64,000 bases of DNA from Leisingera aquaemixtae (GCF_001458395.1 NZ_CYSR01000011.1:1-64000); one strand, 5' to 3'. Numbered from the stretch's first letter, positions 9,022-17,550 are shown. The notes: generated by a model not told the origin, from the sequence alone. Made by a program: numbers and translations.

Positions 9022-9265
9022 GCTGGTGCGTGCCGCCAGCCAACGGCAGTTGCAGCGCGCGTCCCCGTTCCTCTGCCTGCGGCCGTCCGGGGAGGCTGTT
9101 TGCTTATGCCGCACCGGCCGGCAGGGCCGGATTGAGCTGCCGGGGATGGTATGCCCCAGCCCGGTTTGCCATAATGCCCGGCGGGTGGTCCGGCGCCTTG
9201 CGAAACAACACCCTGCGGCCGGGTTCCGGATCCCGGCAGTTGAGACAGGCCCCTGGAGCAGACTG
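9022..9265. other. Junction region between mobile block and polysaccharide locus
   Basis: GC-rich sequence with no supported gene; frames on both strands are shadow-like. It separates the mob operon remnant from the epimerase gene and should contain the epimerase promoter. A GGAG (9254-9257) serves as ribosome-binding site for the ATG at 9266. No repeat or tRNA end marking an attachment site was seen. Confidence 0.4.
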
Positions 9266-10297
9266 ATGACCCAGCAAACCGTTCTTGTCACCGGGTCCTC
9301 CGGCTTCATCGGCTACCACCTGTGCCGGCGCCTGCTGGAGGACGGGTTCCGTGTCGTCGGCATCGACAACCTGTCGGATTACTACAGCGTGCAGCTGAAA
9401 CGGGACCGGCAGGCGATGCTGGAGCAGTACCCGGACTTCAGCGTCATCACCCGCAGCATCGAGGATCCCGGCGTTGTCCTGGGGGTCTTTGAGGCGCACA
9501 AGCCGGACTATGTGGTCCACCTCGCCGCGCAGGCCGGGGTGCGTTATTCGATCGAGAATCCCCGTTCCTATCTGGAAAGCAACATCACCGGCACCTTCGA
9601 GATCCTCGAAGCCGCCCGCGCCCATCCGCCCCGGCACATGCTGCTGGCCTCCACCTCCTCGGCGTTCGGGGCCAATACCGAGATGCCCTACAGGGAGACC
9701 CAGAAGGCGGATCACCAGATGTCCTTCTATGCCGCCTCCAAAAAGGCGACCGAGAACATGGCGCATTCCTATGCGCATCTGTTTGATCTGCCGGTCACCA
9801 TGTTCCGGTTCTTCACGGTTTACGGCCCGTGGGGGCGGCCTGATATGGCGCTGTTCAAATTCACCAGGGCGATCCTCGCGGGGCAGCCGATCGACGTCTA
9901 CAATTATGGCGGCATGCAGCGCGACTTCACCTATATCACAGATCTGGTGGAGGCCGTACGGCTGCTGATGGACGCGGTGCCGGAACGCCCGGCGGACGGG
10001 GCGGTGCCGGAGGGCGACAGCCTGTCGCCGGTGGCGCCGCACCGGGTGATCAACATCGGCAATTCCGAGCCGGTGCAGCTGAACGATTTTATCGCCGCGG
10101 TGGAGGCCGCCACCGGCCGCACCGCGGAGCGCAACCTGATGCCGATGCAGGCCGGCGATGTGCCCGCCACATGGGCGGATGCCTCGCTGCTGCGGCGGCT
10201 GACGGGCTATACCCCCCAAACCGGAGTGGCAGAGGGTGTAGCGCAGTTTGTTGAGTGGTACCGGGCGTATTACCTGGAGGCCCCGGACAGCCAGTGA
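9266..10297 (+). CDS. NAD-dependent nucleotide-sugar epimerase/dehydratase
   Basis: 343-aa extended short-chain dehydrogenase. The Rossmann motif GSSGFIGYH occurs at about residues 10-18, VVHLAAQAGVRYS in the middle, and the catalytic YAASKKATE (Tyr-x-x-x-Lys) at about 155-163. The overall pattern is closest to UDP-glucuronate 4-epimerases of capsule loci, which convert UDP-glucuronate to UDP-galacturonate, but the exact substrate cannot be fixed from sequence. ATG at 9266 was chosen over upstream GTG codons because it directly precedes the Rossmann strand and has a ribosome-binding site. It supplies a sugar precursor for the polysaccharide locus that follows. Confidence 0.88.
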   Translation: MTQQTVLVTGSSGFIGYHLCRRLLEDGFRVVGIDNLSDYYSVQLKRDRQAMLEQYPDFSVITRSIEDPGVVLGVFEAHKPDYVVHLAAQAGVRYSIENPRSYLESNITGTFEILEAARAHPPRHMLLASTSSAFGANTEMPYRETQKADHQMSFYAASKKATENMAHSYAHLFDLPVTMFRFFTVYGPWGRPDMALFKFTRAILAGQPIDVYNYGGMQRDFTYITDLVEAVRLLMDAVPERPADGAVPEGDSLSPVAPHRVINIGNSEPVQLNDFIAAVEAATGRTAERNLMPMQAGDVPATWADASLLRRLTGYTPQTGVAEGVAQFVEWYRAYYLEAPDSQ

Positions 10298-10440
10298 GCC
10301 GAGCGGCGCAGCCGGGACCGTCCCGGGCCAGGGCGAGCCTCTTGAACCTGCGGCTGCCTGAATTATGAAGGAGCGGCTGTGACTGCACAGGGCAGGGTCT
10401 GCGCCACCCTGTTGCCAAACCGCGCGTCCGGGGAGTGATC

Positions 10441-12042
10441 ATGAGGCAGGAACTGATCTTGCGGCCTGCATCCATGCGTCTGGCTGTTTTTCTGCTGGTG
10501 GCAGTGGCCGAGGCCGCGGCCATTCGCCTGCTGACCTATGATGCGGACCAGTTCTTCTGCGGGAATGTGTCCGCATATACTCTCTGCCGGGGGCTGCGGA
10601 CGCTTCCTCTGAGCGTTTTCTTCATGTGTGCTGCCGTTGTTCTGATGACAGTGGCCCGCCCCCGTCTTTGGCACAGCTATGCGCATCTGGCGGCCGCGGC
10701 GCCGTCCCGCCGCCTGGTTCCGGCCGGGCTGCATCTGCTGGGGCTGGTGCTGGTGCTGGTGCCGCTTTGGCGGCTTCCCCTTGCCCAGCTGGAGGCGCAG
10801 TTCAGCCAGGCGGCGCCGCTGTTCCTGGCCGGCGGGGCGCTTGCGCTTCTGGGCGCTGCGCTCTGGCTGTTGCCGTTGCGCGCCTGGAAGCAGTGGTTGC
10901 TGGGCAATGGCGCCTTCCTGCCGCTGGTGGCAGCCGGATTTTTCCTTCTCCCGCTTGTGGTTGAGGCGACCGGGTGGCTGTGGGGCGAGAACCGCGCCTT
11001 GACCCGGCTGACGTTCCAGGCCGTGAGCGGGGTGTTTGCCTTGACTGGCACCGAACTGTTCACCCTCCCGGGGGAGCGGATTATCGGCCTCAACGACTTT
11101 TCGGTCCGCATTGCCTCGGGCTGTTCCGGTGCCGAAGGCGTGGCCCTGGTGGCGGTGTTCATGGCGCTCTATGCGCTGCTGGCGCGCCGGACACTGCGGA
11201 TGGGCCCCTACTGGGCGGTGCTGTTCCCGGTTGCGGTCTGCCTGAGCTGGATCCTGAACATCCTGCGGATTTCGGCGCTGATCTGGCTGGGTGCAAATGT
11301 CTCGCCGAAACTGGCGGTGGACGGGTTTCACTCCTATGCGGGCTGGCTGATGTTTTCGCTGCTGGCCTTTGCGGTTCTGGCCATCGTTCACAACATGGCC
11401 TTTTTCCACACCGGGGCAGCAAAGCCTGGCGCCCGCCCCGGCCTGCCCCTGAGGGCGGATCCGCTGTTTGCCAGAATCGTTCCGTTCATCCTTTTCATGA
11501 TGAGCGGCACCATCACGCCGCTGCTTTGGGAAAATCCTGCCGATGGCTACCCGCTGAGGGTGGCGTTCATGCTGCTGGGGCTGGCGCTGTTCTGGCCTGC
11601 GCTGAGGGCTATCGACTGGCGCGCCGGGCCGGCCGACTGGCTGACCGGCTGCGCGGTGGCGGCAATGTGGCTGCTGCTGGCCCCGGACACCACCGCCAGC
11701 GCGGCGCAGGCGCCGGATCCGTTCTGGATCCTGTGCCGCCTGCTGGGCACGGTGCTGCTGGTGCCGGTCATCGAAGAACTGTTCTTCCGCGCCTATGTGC
11801 TGGAGCGTGCCGCCGGCACTTCCGCTGCAGCACCCTGGCGCGTCCTGGCCGGGCTGGCGCTCAGCAGCCTGCTGTTTGCGGCGCTGCACGACCGCTGGCT
11901 GGCCGGGGCCGCGGCGGGCGTTGCGTTCGGGCTTTTGTACCTGCGGACCCGCCGCCCCGGCGGCGCCGTGCAGGCGCATATGCTGGCCAACGCCATCATC
12001 GCTGCCGTGGCCATCGCCACCATGAATTATGATCTGATCTGA
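10441..12042 (+). CDS. Exosortase E / CPBP protease fusion (VPEID-CTERM system)
   Basis: 533-aa polytopic membrane protein combining two peptidase families. The exosortase half has the catalytic Cys in ASGCSGAEG (C228), Arg in ILNILRIS (R276) and His in DGFHSYAGW (H297). The C-terminal half is a CPBP (CAAX-type) intramembrane protease: EELFFRAY (E445, E446, R450), ALHDRW (H483) and HMLANAII (H513, N517). This is the architecture named exosortase E/protease, which partners proteins with a VPEID-CTERM tail; the partner is at 13734. It should cleave and possibly transfer or anchor that tail at the inner membrane. All expected catalytic residues are present. ATG 10441 follows a GGGGAG; GTG 10435 is less likely. 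Confidence 0.93.
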   Translation: MRQELILRPASMRLAVFLLVAVAEAAAIRLLTYDADQFFCGNVSAYTLCRGLRTLPLSVFFMCAAVVLMTVARPRLWHSYAHLAAAAPSRRLVPAGLHLLGLVLVLVPLWRLPLAQLEAQFSQAAPLFLAGGALALLGAALWLLPLRAWKQWLLGNGAFLPLVAAGFFLLPLVVEATGWLWGENRALTRLTFQAVSGVFALTGTELFTLPGERIIGLNDFSVRIASGCSGAEGVALVAVFMALYALLARRTLRMGPYWAVLFPVAVCLSWILNILRISALIWLGANVSPKLAVDGFHSYAGWLMFSLLAFAVLAIVHNMAFFHTGAAKPGARPGLPLRADPLFARIVPFILFMMSGTITPLLWENPADGYPLRVAFMLLGLALFWPALRAIDWRAGPADWLTGCAVAAMWLLLAPDTTASAAQAPDPFWILCRLLGTVLLVPVIEELFFRAYVLERAAGTSAAAPWRVLAGLALSSLLFAALHDRWLAGAAAGVAFGLLYLRTRRPGGAVQAHMLANAIIAAVAIATMNYDLI

Positions 12043-12086
12043 TCTCATCCCGCCTGGCGGCACGCCGCAGGACAGGGCGAAAACTC

Positions 12087-12102
12087 TTAAAATTTGCCTA
12101 AC
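12087..12102. promoter_or_regulatory. Weak CtrA-like site
   Basis: TTAA-N7-CTAAC differs by one base in the second half from the CtrA consensus TTAA-N7-TTAA. It lies about 120 bases before the ClpP-like gene in an AT-rich stretch that probably holds its promoter. Weak on its own, it is noted because a full-consensus site precedes the VPEID-CTERM gene nearby. Confidence 0.25.
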
Positions 12103-12218
12103 ATGCGGGCTAAAGTGTTGATAATGTACTAATTTTTGCCACATCTCCACCCCGGCCAGCGCGCAGGGGTTTTCTATCCAGTCTCCAACGCCCGTTTCTT
12201 TGCATTGGAGATCTGATC

Positions 12219-12731
12219 ATGCTGGCACTGAATATCGCATCTTCTGCTGCTGCCCTGCCGGGGCGCGCCCGTTCCGTTTTCCGCAAGACCGCCAAGGCCG
12301 CCGTTGCCGCATGTCTGGCACTTGCGGTGCTGCAGCCGCAGGCAGCAGCCGCCCAGCAGACTTATGTCGTGGGCAGCGACCGCGGCGGTTATCTGCACGA
12401 CCGGCTGATCGAGCTGAAAAACCTCAAGCGCAGCGGCACCCGGGTCGAGATCCGCGGCCGGGTCTGCTATTCCACCTGCACGATGTTCCTCGGCCTGCCG
12501 GGGGCCTGCGTTGATCCGAACACCACCTTCGGCTTCCACGGTCCGTCGCGCAGCGGCCGCCGCCTGGCGCAGGAAAAGTTCGATTATTTCAGCCGGGTGA
12601 TGGCGGACTTCTACCCGGAGCCGCTGAAGGTCTGGTTCATGGCGGAAGGCCGCAACCGGATTTCCGGCATCTACAAGATCAAGGGCAGCGAAATCATCCG
12701 CATGGGTGTGAAAGCCTGCCGCAGCGCCTGA
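12219..12731 (+). CDS. ClpP/crotonase-fold periplasmic protein
   Basis: 170 aa. The N-terminus (1-45) is a long signal sequence with an AAAA-rich end. The rest resembles periplasmic ClpP-like proteins: a strand VEIRGRV, the probable nucleophile region CYSTCTMFLG (Ser85, flanked by Cys83 and Cys87), and GFHGPS (His107) where the catalytic His normally follows. Family members often occur near surface or exported-protein loci, and their substrates are unknown. Position between the exosortase and its VPEID-CTERM substrate suggests a role in processing or quality control of that system, as an inference. It is followed by a long perfect hairpin (12780-12823). Confidence 0.72.
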   Translation: MLALNIASSAAALPGRARSVFRKTAKAAVAACLALAVLQPQAAAAQQTYVVGSDRGGYLHDRLIELKNLKRSGTRVEIRGRVCYSTCTMFLGLPGACVDPNTTFGFHGPSRSGRRLAQEKFDYFSRVMADFYPEPLKVWFMAEGRNRISGIYKIKGSEIIRMGVKACRSA

Positions 12732-12779
12732 GCAGGCCAGCTTGCCCCGGTGCGGGCTGGCGGGTATCACGGAGGTGAC

Positions 12780-12823
12780 CGCAGTGAACCCCGGCGCGTT
12801 GCCGCACGCCGGGGTTCACTGCG
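12780..12823. terminator. 17-bp perfect hairpin (terminator or attenuator)
   Basis: Arms 12780-12796 and 12807-12823 are perfectly complementary (core GCAGTGAACCCCGGCG), with a 10-base loop. There is no T-run after it, so it is not a classical intrinsic terminator. It may protect mRNA ends, attenuate transcription into the phosphatase gene, or be a repeat. Confidence 0.6.
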
Positions 12824-12853
12824 CCAAACAGGCTACCGGGAGATTTGCCTATC

Positions 12854-13594
12854 GTGCTGTCATCCATGCTCCGCAAGTTCGCAAAGGGCGCCGCCTTTGC
12901 GGATCCCGCGCCTGAGGTGCCGATCTGCGTGATCGGTGATGTGCATGGCTGCCTGCCGCTGCTGGAGCAGATGCTGGCCCAGGTGCCGCGGGATCACCAA
13001 GTCGTCCTGGCCGGGGATTACGTCGACCGGGGCGAGCAGAGCGCCGGACTGCTGCGCTTTCTCAGCGCCCGCCCGGATCTGACCTGCCTGATGGGCAATC
13101 ATGAGGATATGCTGCTGCGCTTCCTGCAGAACCCCGCCCGCGACGGCGGCCGCTGGATCAGGAACGGCGGGCTGCAGACGCTGGCATCCTTCGGCATCTG
13201 CGGCGCCCGCCCGCAGATGAGCGCAGATGAGCTGCGCGGCTGCCGCGACCGCCTGCAGGCGGCGATGGGGGAGGATCTGATTGCTTGGATTGCCGGTCTG
13301 GAGACCTCCCTGCTGTCCGGCACTGTGCTGGTTGCCCACGCTGGGGCGGATCCCGGCACGGCCGCAGCCGAGCAGCAGGACGGCACGCTGCTGTGGGGGC
13401 ACCGGGAGTTCTTCCGCACCCCGCGCCGGGACGGGGTCTGGGTCGTGCATGGCCATACCATCGTCAGCACGCCCGCGGCGGAGCGGGGCCGGATTGCCGT
13501 CGATACCGGCGCCTATGCCACCGGAACCCTGTCTGCGGTCTGCCTTGATGGCAGCGCGCCGCGGTTCCTGAGCGTGCCAGCGCAGCCCGCCTGA
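12854..13594 (+). CDS. PPP-type metallophosphatase (Ser/Thr phosphatase-like)
   Basis: 246 aa. All signature motifs of the PPP/calcineurin-like fold are present in order: GDVHG, GDYVDRG, GNHE, a mid-protein HAG and HGHT. These bind the two metal ions and the phosphate. Small bacterial members remove phosphate from proteins or hydrolyse dinucleoside polyphosphates (ApaH-like). GTG 12854 was chosen because a GGGAG (12838-12842) lies at workable distance; TTG 12845 and ATG 12866 are alternatives. Location beside the exosortase system and a BY-kinase (15307) makes a phosphatase acting on polysaccharide regulation conceivable, but that is inference. Confidence 0.85.
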   Translation: MLSSMLRKFAKGAAFADPAPEVPICVIGDVHGCLPLLEQMLAQVPRDHQVVLAGDYVDRGEQSAGLLRFLSARPDLTCLMGNHEDMLLRFLQNPARDGGRWIRNGGLQTLASFGICGARPQMSADELRGCRDRLQAAMGEDLIAWIAGLETSLLSGTVLVAHAGADPGTAAAEQQDGTLLWGHREFFRTPRRDGVWVVHGHTIVSTPAAERGRIAVDTGAYATGTLSAVCLDGSAPRFLSVPAQPA

Positions 13595-13673
13595 CGTCAG
13601 GTCATCGGTGCAGACCGGATACAGCAGGGCAGGAATACCGCACCTGTCCCACGCTTCAAGTTGAGCGGTGGTT

Positions 13674-13688
13674 AAGAAAGTGTTAAGT
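13674..13688. promoter_or_regulatory. CtrA-binding site, full consensus
   Basis: TTAA-GAAAGTG-TTAA matches the alphaproteobacterial CtrA consensus TTAA-N7-TTAA exactly and ends 45 bases before the VPEID-CTERM ATG. This is a plausible position for control of that promoter. CtrA is the cell-cycle regulator that in Rhodobacteraceae controls motility and GTA genes. Match seen directly; function inferred. Confidence 0.55.
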
Positions 13689-13733
13689 GCCTTCGATGGG
13701 GGAGTTTAACAGTTATCGTTTGAGGCCAAGCAG

Positions 13734-13979
13734 ATGAAAAATCTTTTTACCGCCCTTAGCACCGCTTTCATTGTCAACTGCATGACCCTGTCCGCCGCTT
13801 TAGCGAAGCCTGGCAAAGGCAATGGCAACGGGCATGGAGTCGGCAACGGCAACGGCGGCAACGGGAACGGCAATGCGTGGGGCGTGCCGGAAATCGACGC
13901 CAGCGCGGGTCTGCTGACGCTAGCGGCGGTTGGCGCTGCATTGGCCCTGGCCTGGGAAGTGAACCGCCGCCGCGCCTGA
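13734..13979 (+). CDS. VPEID-CTERM sorting-domain protein
   Basis: 81 aa, the expected substrate of the exosortase E fusion upstream. It has a signal peptide (1-24, ending AALA), a low-complexity Gly/Asn/His stretch (~26-50), the sorting motif VPEID (51-55), a hydrophobic helix (~58-73) and a basic end (NRRRA). This tripartite C-terminus is diagnostic of the VPEID-CTERM family. The mature part between the two cleavage sites would be only about 25 flexible residues, so it may be a short matrix peptide or carrier rather than an enzyme. A full CtrA box precedes it. It ends just before the polysaccharide biosynthesis operon. Confidence 0.93.
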   Translation: MKNLFTALSTAFIVNCMTLSAALAKPGKGNGNGHGVGNGNGGNGNGNAWGVPEIDASAGLLTLAAVGAALALAWEVNRRRA

Positions 13980-14516
13980 TTCGGAACGGGCCCCTTCAGC
14001 GGGGTAAATCCATTTCCGCCAAGGCTGATCAGGCGTCTGCGGCAATCGCCGCAGCAGCTTCTCGCCGCAAAGCCCCCGCCGCACCGTACTCTGCACAGGT
14101 TCCGTCCCAAGCGCCTCGGCGTTCGGCGGGCCTGTGGTTTTGCGGCGTGTCGGGCGTTAGCGCCCAGGGGGCACACGATCTGAATTCGTGCTGACAGGCT
14201 GCGCGCCGAAGGGCGACGCCGGGCTGTCGCCTGCAGGCTTCATCTTTCCTTTAGGCTCTGGCAGCCAAAAGAGCTGTATCGGGCCTCAGGCCACCGGCGC
14301 CGGAAACCAGCATTCCGGCAGAATCAAGGCCCGTCATCCCCTCAGAAATGAACCGGGCCACCCAGGTCTTGCTCCCAGGACACAATGGTTAACCAAGTCT
14401 CAAAAGTGTAGAAAATACTACTTAAGTTTGTCGTAACTTGAGTGTAGTGAGCCCGTACCTATCCCTTTTGGCAGGTGGGTTTTGGTTAAGACGTTTGAAT
14501 TTCGGAGTGTTAGACG
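13980..14516. other. Long non-coding leader before the polysaccharide operon
   Basis: 537 bases without a supported gene. The first ~400 bases are GC-rich with small hairpins (for example CTGCGGC/GCCGCAG near 14037-14054). The last ~130 bases turn AT-rich and probably contain the promoter and operators of the exoY-like operon; an inverted repeat there is listed separately. A GGAG nine bases before 14517 is the ribosome-binding site. An 82-codon open frame at 14188-14436 has no coding character. Confidence 0.5.
14417..14448. promoter_or_regulatory. Inverted repeat, possible operator of the polysaccharide operon
   Basis: Left arm ACTAC..AAGTT (14417-14428) and right arm AACTT..GTAGT (14435-14448) form an imperfect dyad about 70-100 bases upstream of the exoY-like start, within AT-rich promoter-like sequence. 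No known regulator consensus was recognised. Confidence 0.35.
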
Positions 14517-15203
14517 ATGCAGGATTTTGCACTGACCGCGTACTCCATCGATGGATCTGTTGAATATCAGGTGCCTGGCTATTCTTCGCCAGGCTATTAC
14601 TCCAGATCGGGTAAGCGGATTTTTGATATACTATTTGCTCTTTTGCTGTTGCCCGTCCTGGTGCCTGTCATCCTAATTTTGTGGGGTGTCGTGCGCTTGG
14701 ATGGCGGGCCGGGATTTTTCGGGCATACCCGTGTGGGCCAGAACGGCAAGCCGTTCAAATGCTGGAAGGTCCGCAGCATGGTGGTCGATGCCGAATCACG
14801 GCTTCAGACCCATCTGGACAGCAACCCCGAGGCTGCTGCTGAATGGGAGCGTGACCACAAGCTGACCAGCGACCCGCGCATCAACCGGCTTGGCCGGATC
14901 CTGCGCAGGACCAGCCTGGATGAACTGCCGCAGATCTGGAACGTGCTGAAGGGCGAGATGAGCTTTGTCGGCCCGCGCCCCATTGTCACCAAGGAGCTGC
15001 CGAAATACGGCAGGAGCGTGCCGGCGTATCTGGCCCAAAAGCCTGGAATCACCGGGCTTTGGCAGATCTCCGGCCGCAATGACATCAGCTATGAAGAGCG
15101 GGTGGCGCTGGATGTGGCCTATCTGTCCTGCCGCGGTTTCTTCAAGGATCTGACAATCATCCTCCGCACAGGTGCAGCAGTGCTGGGCAGAACCGGCCGC
15201 TGA
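14517..15203 (+). CDS. Undecaprenyl-phosphate sugar phosphotransferase (ExoY/WcaJ family)
   Basis: 228 aa. It starts polysaccharide assembly by moving a sugar-1-phosphate onto undecaprenyl phosphate at the inner membrane. Seen: one membrane helix (about 34-58, [20 protein letters not shown]), then the family's cytoplasmic catalytic signature with [45 protein letters not shown] and the end motif [12 protein letters not shown]. Length matches the short ExoY type lacking the extra N-terminal helices of WcaJ. It is the first gene of the main operon and is followed by two tandem hairpins before the chain-length kinase. Confidence 0.93.
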   Translation: MQDFALTAYSIDGSVEYQVPGYSSPGYYSRSGKRIFDILFALLLLPVLVPVILILWGVVRLDGGPGFFGHTRVGQNGKPFKCWKVRSMVVDAESRLQTHLDSNPEAAAEWERDHKLTSDPRINRLGRILRRTSLDELPQIWNVLKGEMSFVGPRPIVTKELPKYGRSVPAYLAQKPGITGLWQISGRNDISYEERVALDVAYLSCRGFFKDLTIILRTGAAVLGRTGR

Positions 15204-15238
15204 GTCCGGCACCGGTCCGCAGGACTTTCTTCTTAAAG

Positions 15239-15285
15239 CCCCCGCGTGTATGCGGGGGATGATGCGCGTGTGCGGCGCGCATCAT
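15239..15285. promoter_or_regulatory. Two adjacent hairpins between exoY-like and wzc-like genes
   Basis: First stem CCCCCGC (15239-15245) pairs with GCGGGGG (15252-15258). The second starts on the next base: ATGATGCGCG (15259-15268) pairs with CGCGCATCAT (15276-15285). Both stems are perfect. They lie 21 bases before the wzc-like ATG, which has no clear ribosome-binding site, so translation or transcript ratio could be set here. Confidence 0.5.
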
Positions 15286-15306
15286 CAGTACGGTACTTGG
15301 GTATTC

Positions 15307-17451
15307 ATGAAACAGACGCCTTTGAGTGAAGCTTCCTTCCCTGTGCAGCGCCCTGCGCCCTCTGAAACGCCGGACGACGATGTCATAGACCTTGGCGCCT
15401 TGTTCGCCACCCTGTGGCGCGGCAAGTGGATCATGCTGCTGGCGACCATGGCGGCTATTTTCCTGGGCGGGATTTACGCCTTTGTCGCAGCGGTGCCGCA
15501 GTACACCTCCAGCGCCGTGGTGATGCTGGAGACCAAGCAGGAAAGCGTGGTTGATCTGCAAAGCGTCGTCAGCGGCCTGTCGGGCGACTACGCCGAGGTC
15601 AATTCCGAGCTGGAGGTGCTGCAATCGCGCGGGCTGATGGGCAAGGTCGCCGACAAGCTCAGCCTGATGGACGATCCGGAATTCAACGGAACCCTGGTTG
15701 AACCCTCTGCGCTGGGCACGCTGGTCTGGACGGTGAAGTCGCAGATCAAATCGCTGCTGGGCCTGCAAAAACCGGCGGAAGAGATGCCGGAGGAGCTGGT
15801 CGAACAGCTGATCCGGGACAGTGTGGTCTCGACCCTGCTGAACAAGATCTCGGTGCGCAATGTTCCCAATACGCTGGTGTTCGAGGTCACTGCGGAGACG
15901 GAATCCGCCCGCAAGTCGGCGTTGATTGCCGACACCATTGTGGATCTCTACATCCTCAACCAGATCGAAGTGAAATTCGACGCCACCGAGCAGGCGACAA
16001 CCTGGCTGACCGGCCGTGTGGCCGAGCTTAAGACGGAGCTGGAAACCGCCGAGGCCAAGGCCAATGAATTCAATGCGGGCACCGCCCTGGTCTCGCCGGA
16101 GGCGCTGCAGGCGCAAGAGGTGCAGCTGAAGGATCTGCGCGAGCGCATTGCCCTGGCCAGAGCCGCGGAGGAAACCGCGCAGGTGCGCTACAGCGAGCTG
16201 CGCGCGGCGGAAACCCGGGAAAGGCAGGCGGAGATCAGCCAGGACCGGCAGCTGCAGCGTTTGCTGGCGCAGGCGGACACCGCCGCGGGCGGGGCTGCGT
16301 TTGACACCGCCTTCCAGCGGCTTCTGGCCCGCGCCGCGCTGGATGCCCGCCGCGCGACGCAGCAGCTGCAGACGCTGGTGCAGTCGGAGGCGGAACTGTC
16401 CAGGCAAACCGCGCGGCAGAGCGAAGACCTGATCACCCTGCAGCAGCTCACACGCGAGGCGGAAGCTGTGCGGCTGCTCTATGAATATTTCCTGACCCGT
16501 CTCAAGGAGACCTCGGCCCAGGAGGGCATCCAGAAAGCGGACAGCCGCCTCTTGTCGCGGGCGGTGATCCCGCTGCGCCCCTCCGCGCCCAAAAAGTCGC
16601 TGATCCTTGCGATGAGCGGGATTCTGGGGCTGATGGCGGGCGCCGGCATCGTGCTGCTGATGGAAGCACGGCGCCGGGGCATCCGCTCCGCTCAGGAGCT
16701 GGAGCGCAAGACCGGCTACAGCGTGCTGGGGCAGATCCCGGTGTTCCCGGCCAGCGGCCGCCGCAAGGTGCTGGAATACCTGGCCGAGAAACCGTCTTCC
16801 GCCACCGCGGAGGCGGTGCGCAACCTGCGCACCTCGCTGATGCTGTCCAATGTGGATCATCCGCCGCAGGTCGTGGTCCTGACCTCCTCCCTGCCGGGGG
16901 AAGGCAAAACCACCAATGCGCTGGCGCTGGCGCAGAACTTCGTTGGCATGGGCAAGAAGGTGCTGCTGGTCGAGGGCGACATCCGGCGCCGGACGATGAC
17001 GGCCCAGCTCAGCAATGTGCCGCCGCAGGGCATTGTCTCGGTGCTGGCAGGGGATATCGCGGCTGACCAAGCCATCTTCCAGGATCCGCTCTTGGGTTGT
17101 GACATCCTGGCGGGGGAAAAGACCTCGGCCAACGCCGCCGATCTTTTTGCGTCGGAGCGGTTCCGCGACTTCCTGAACGAGATGCGGCAGCTCTATGACG
17201 TCATTCTGATCGACACACCGCCGGTGCTGATTGTTTCTGACGCCCGGCTGATCGCCCGCAATGCGGACGCGGTGCTGCTGACCGTGAAATGGGATGACAC
17301 CGCCGAACAGGATGTGGCGGAGGCCCTGCGGCTGTTCCATACCGACAACCAGCGCCTGACCGGGATGATCCTGGGCCAGATCAACACCCGCCGGATGAAG
17401 CAGTATGGCTACAGCTACGGCGAATATGGCTCAAAATACTACGCCAACTGA
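15307..17451 (+). CDS. Wzc-like chain-length protein with BY-kinase domain
   Basis: 714 aa. The N-terminal Wzz domain has one helix at ~40-62 ([19 protein letters not shown]), then a long periplasmic coiled-coil region (~220-420), a second helix (~435-455) and a cytoplasmic BY-kinase domain. The latter shows Walker A ([15 protein letters not shown]), Walker A' ([12 protein letters not shown]) and Walker B ([10 protein letters not shown]). The tail is Tyr-rich ([14 protein letters not shown]), the usual autophosphorylation cluster. It controls polymer length and export together with Wza. Start chosen at ATG 15307, giving the usual Wzz N-terminus. An intrinsic terminator follows at 17484. Confidence 0.93.
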   Translation: MKQTPLSEASFPVQRPAPSETPDDDVIDLGALFATLWRGKWIMLLATMAAIFLGGIYAFVAAVPQYTSSAVVMLETKQESVVDLQSVVSGLSGDYAEVNSELEVLQSRGLMGKVADKLSLMDDPEFNGTLVEPSALGTLVWTVKSQIKSLLGLQKPAEEMPEELVEQLIRDSVVSTLLNKISVRNVPNTLVFEVTAETESARKSALIADTIVDLYILNQIEVKFDATEQATTWLTGRVAELKTELETAEAKANEFNAGTALVSPEALQAQEVQLKDLRERIALARAAEETAQVRYSELRAAETRERQAEISQDRQLQRLLAQADTAAGGAAFDTAFQRLLARAALDARRATQQLQTLVQSEAELSRQTARQSEDLITLQQLTREAEAVRLLYEYFLTRLKETSAQEGIQKADSRLLSRAVIPLRPSAPKKSLILAMSGILGLMAGAGIVLLMEARRRGIRSAQELERKTGYSVLGQIPVFPASGRRKVLEYLAEKPSSATAEAVRNLRTSLMLSNVDHPPQVVVLTSSLPGEGKTTNALALAQNFVGMGKKVLLVEGDIRRRTMTAQLSNVPPQGIVSVLAGDIAADQAIFQDPLLGCDILAGEKTSANAADLFASERFRDFLNEMRQLYDVILIDTPPVLIVSDARLIARNADAVLLTVKWDDTAEQDVAEALRLFHTDNQRLTGMILGQINTRRMKQYGYSYGEYGSKYYAN

Positions 17452-17483
17452 CGCATTGAAGCCGGAGAAGACGGCTTGAAAAG

Positions 17484-17515
17484 GAACGGCGCGCCTCGCA
17501 GGGGGCGCGCCGTTC
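17484..17515. terminator. Bidirectional intrinsic terminator
   Basis: Perfect 12-bp stem GAACGGCGCGCC/GGCGCGCCGTTC with an 8-base loop, followed by TCTTTT on the + strand and an A-rich flank giving T residues on the - strand. It ends both the wzc-like gene and the small convergent gene at 17551. Confidence 0.85.
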
Positions 17516-17550
17516 TCTTTTGCAGACTGCGGGCCGCAGTTGCGGGTGCT

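Noticed and set aside
8983-9309. 108-codon - strand frame over the junction
   Set aside because: Different frame from the mob remnant, Cys/Arg-rich, overlaps the epimerase promoter and start.
9104-10219. Long open frame opposite the epimerase gene
   Set aside because: It is the complement of a well-supported epimerase with complete motifs; its translation is basic and low in hydrophobic structure.
10363-12150. Very long open frame opposite the exosortase gene
   Set aside because: Rich in Q, R, G and P with no domain; arises from GC-rich third positions of the real gene, which carries all catalytic residues.
13980-14020. CCCC/GGGG stem after the VPEID-CTERM gene as terminator
   Set aside because: Only four pairs and no T-run.
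14188-14436. 82-codon open frame in the exoY leader
   Set aside because: No ribosome-binding site, unconvincing composition; better read as regulatory leader.
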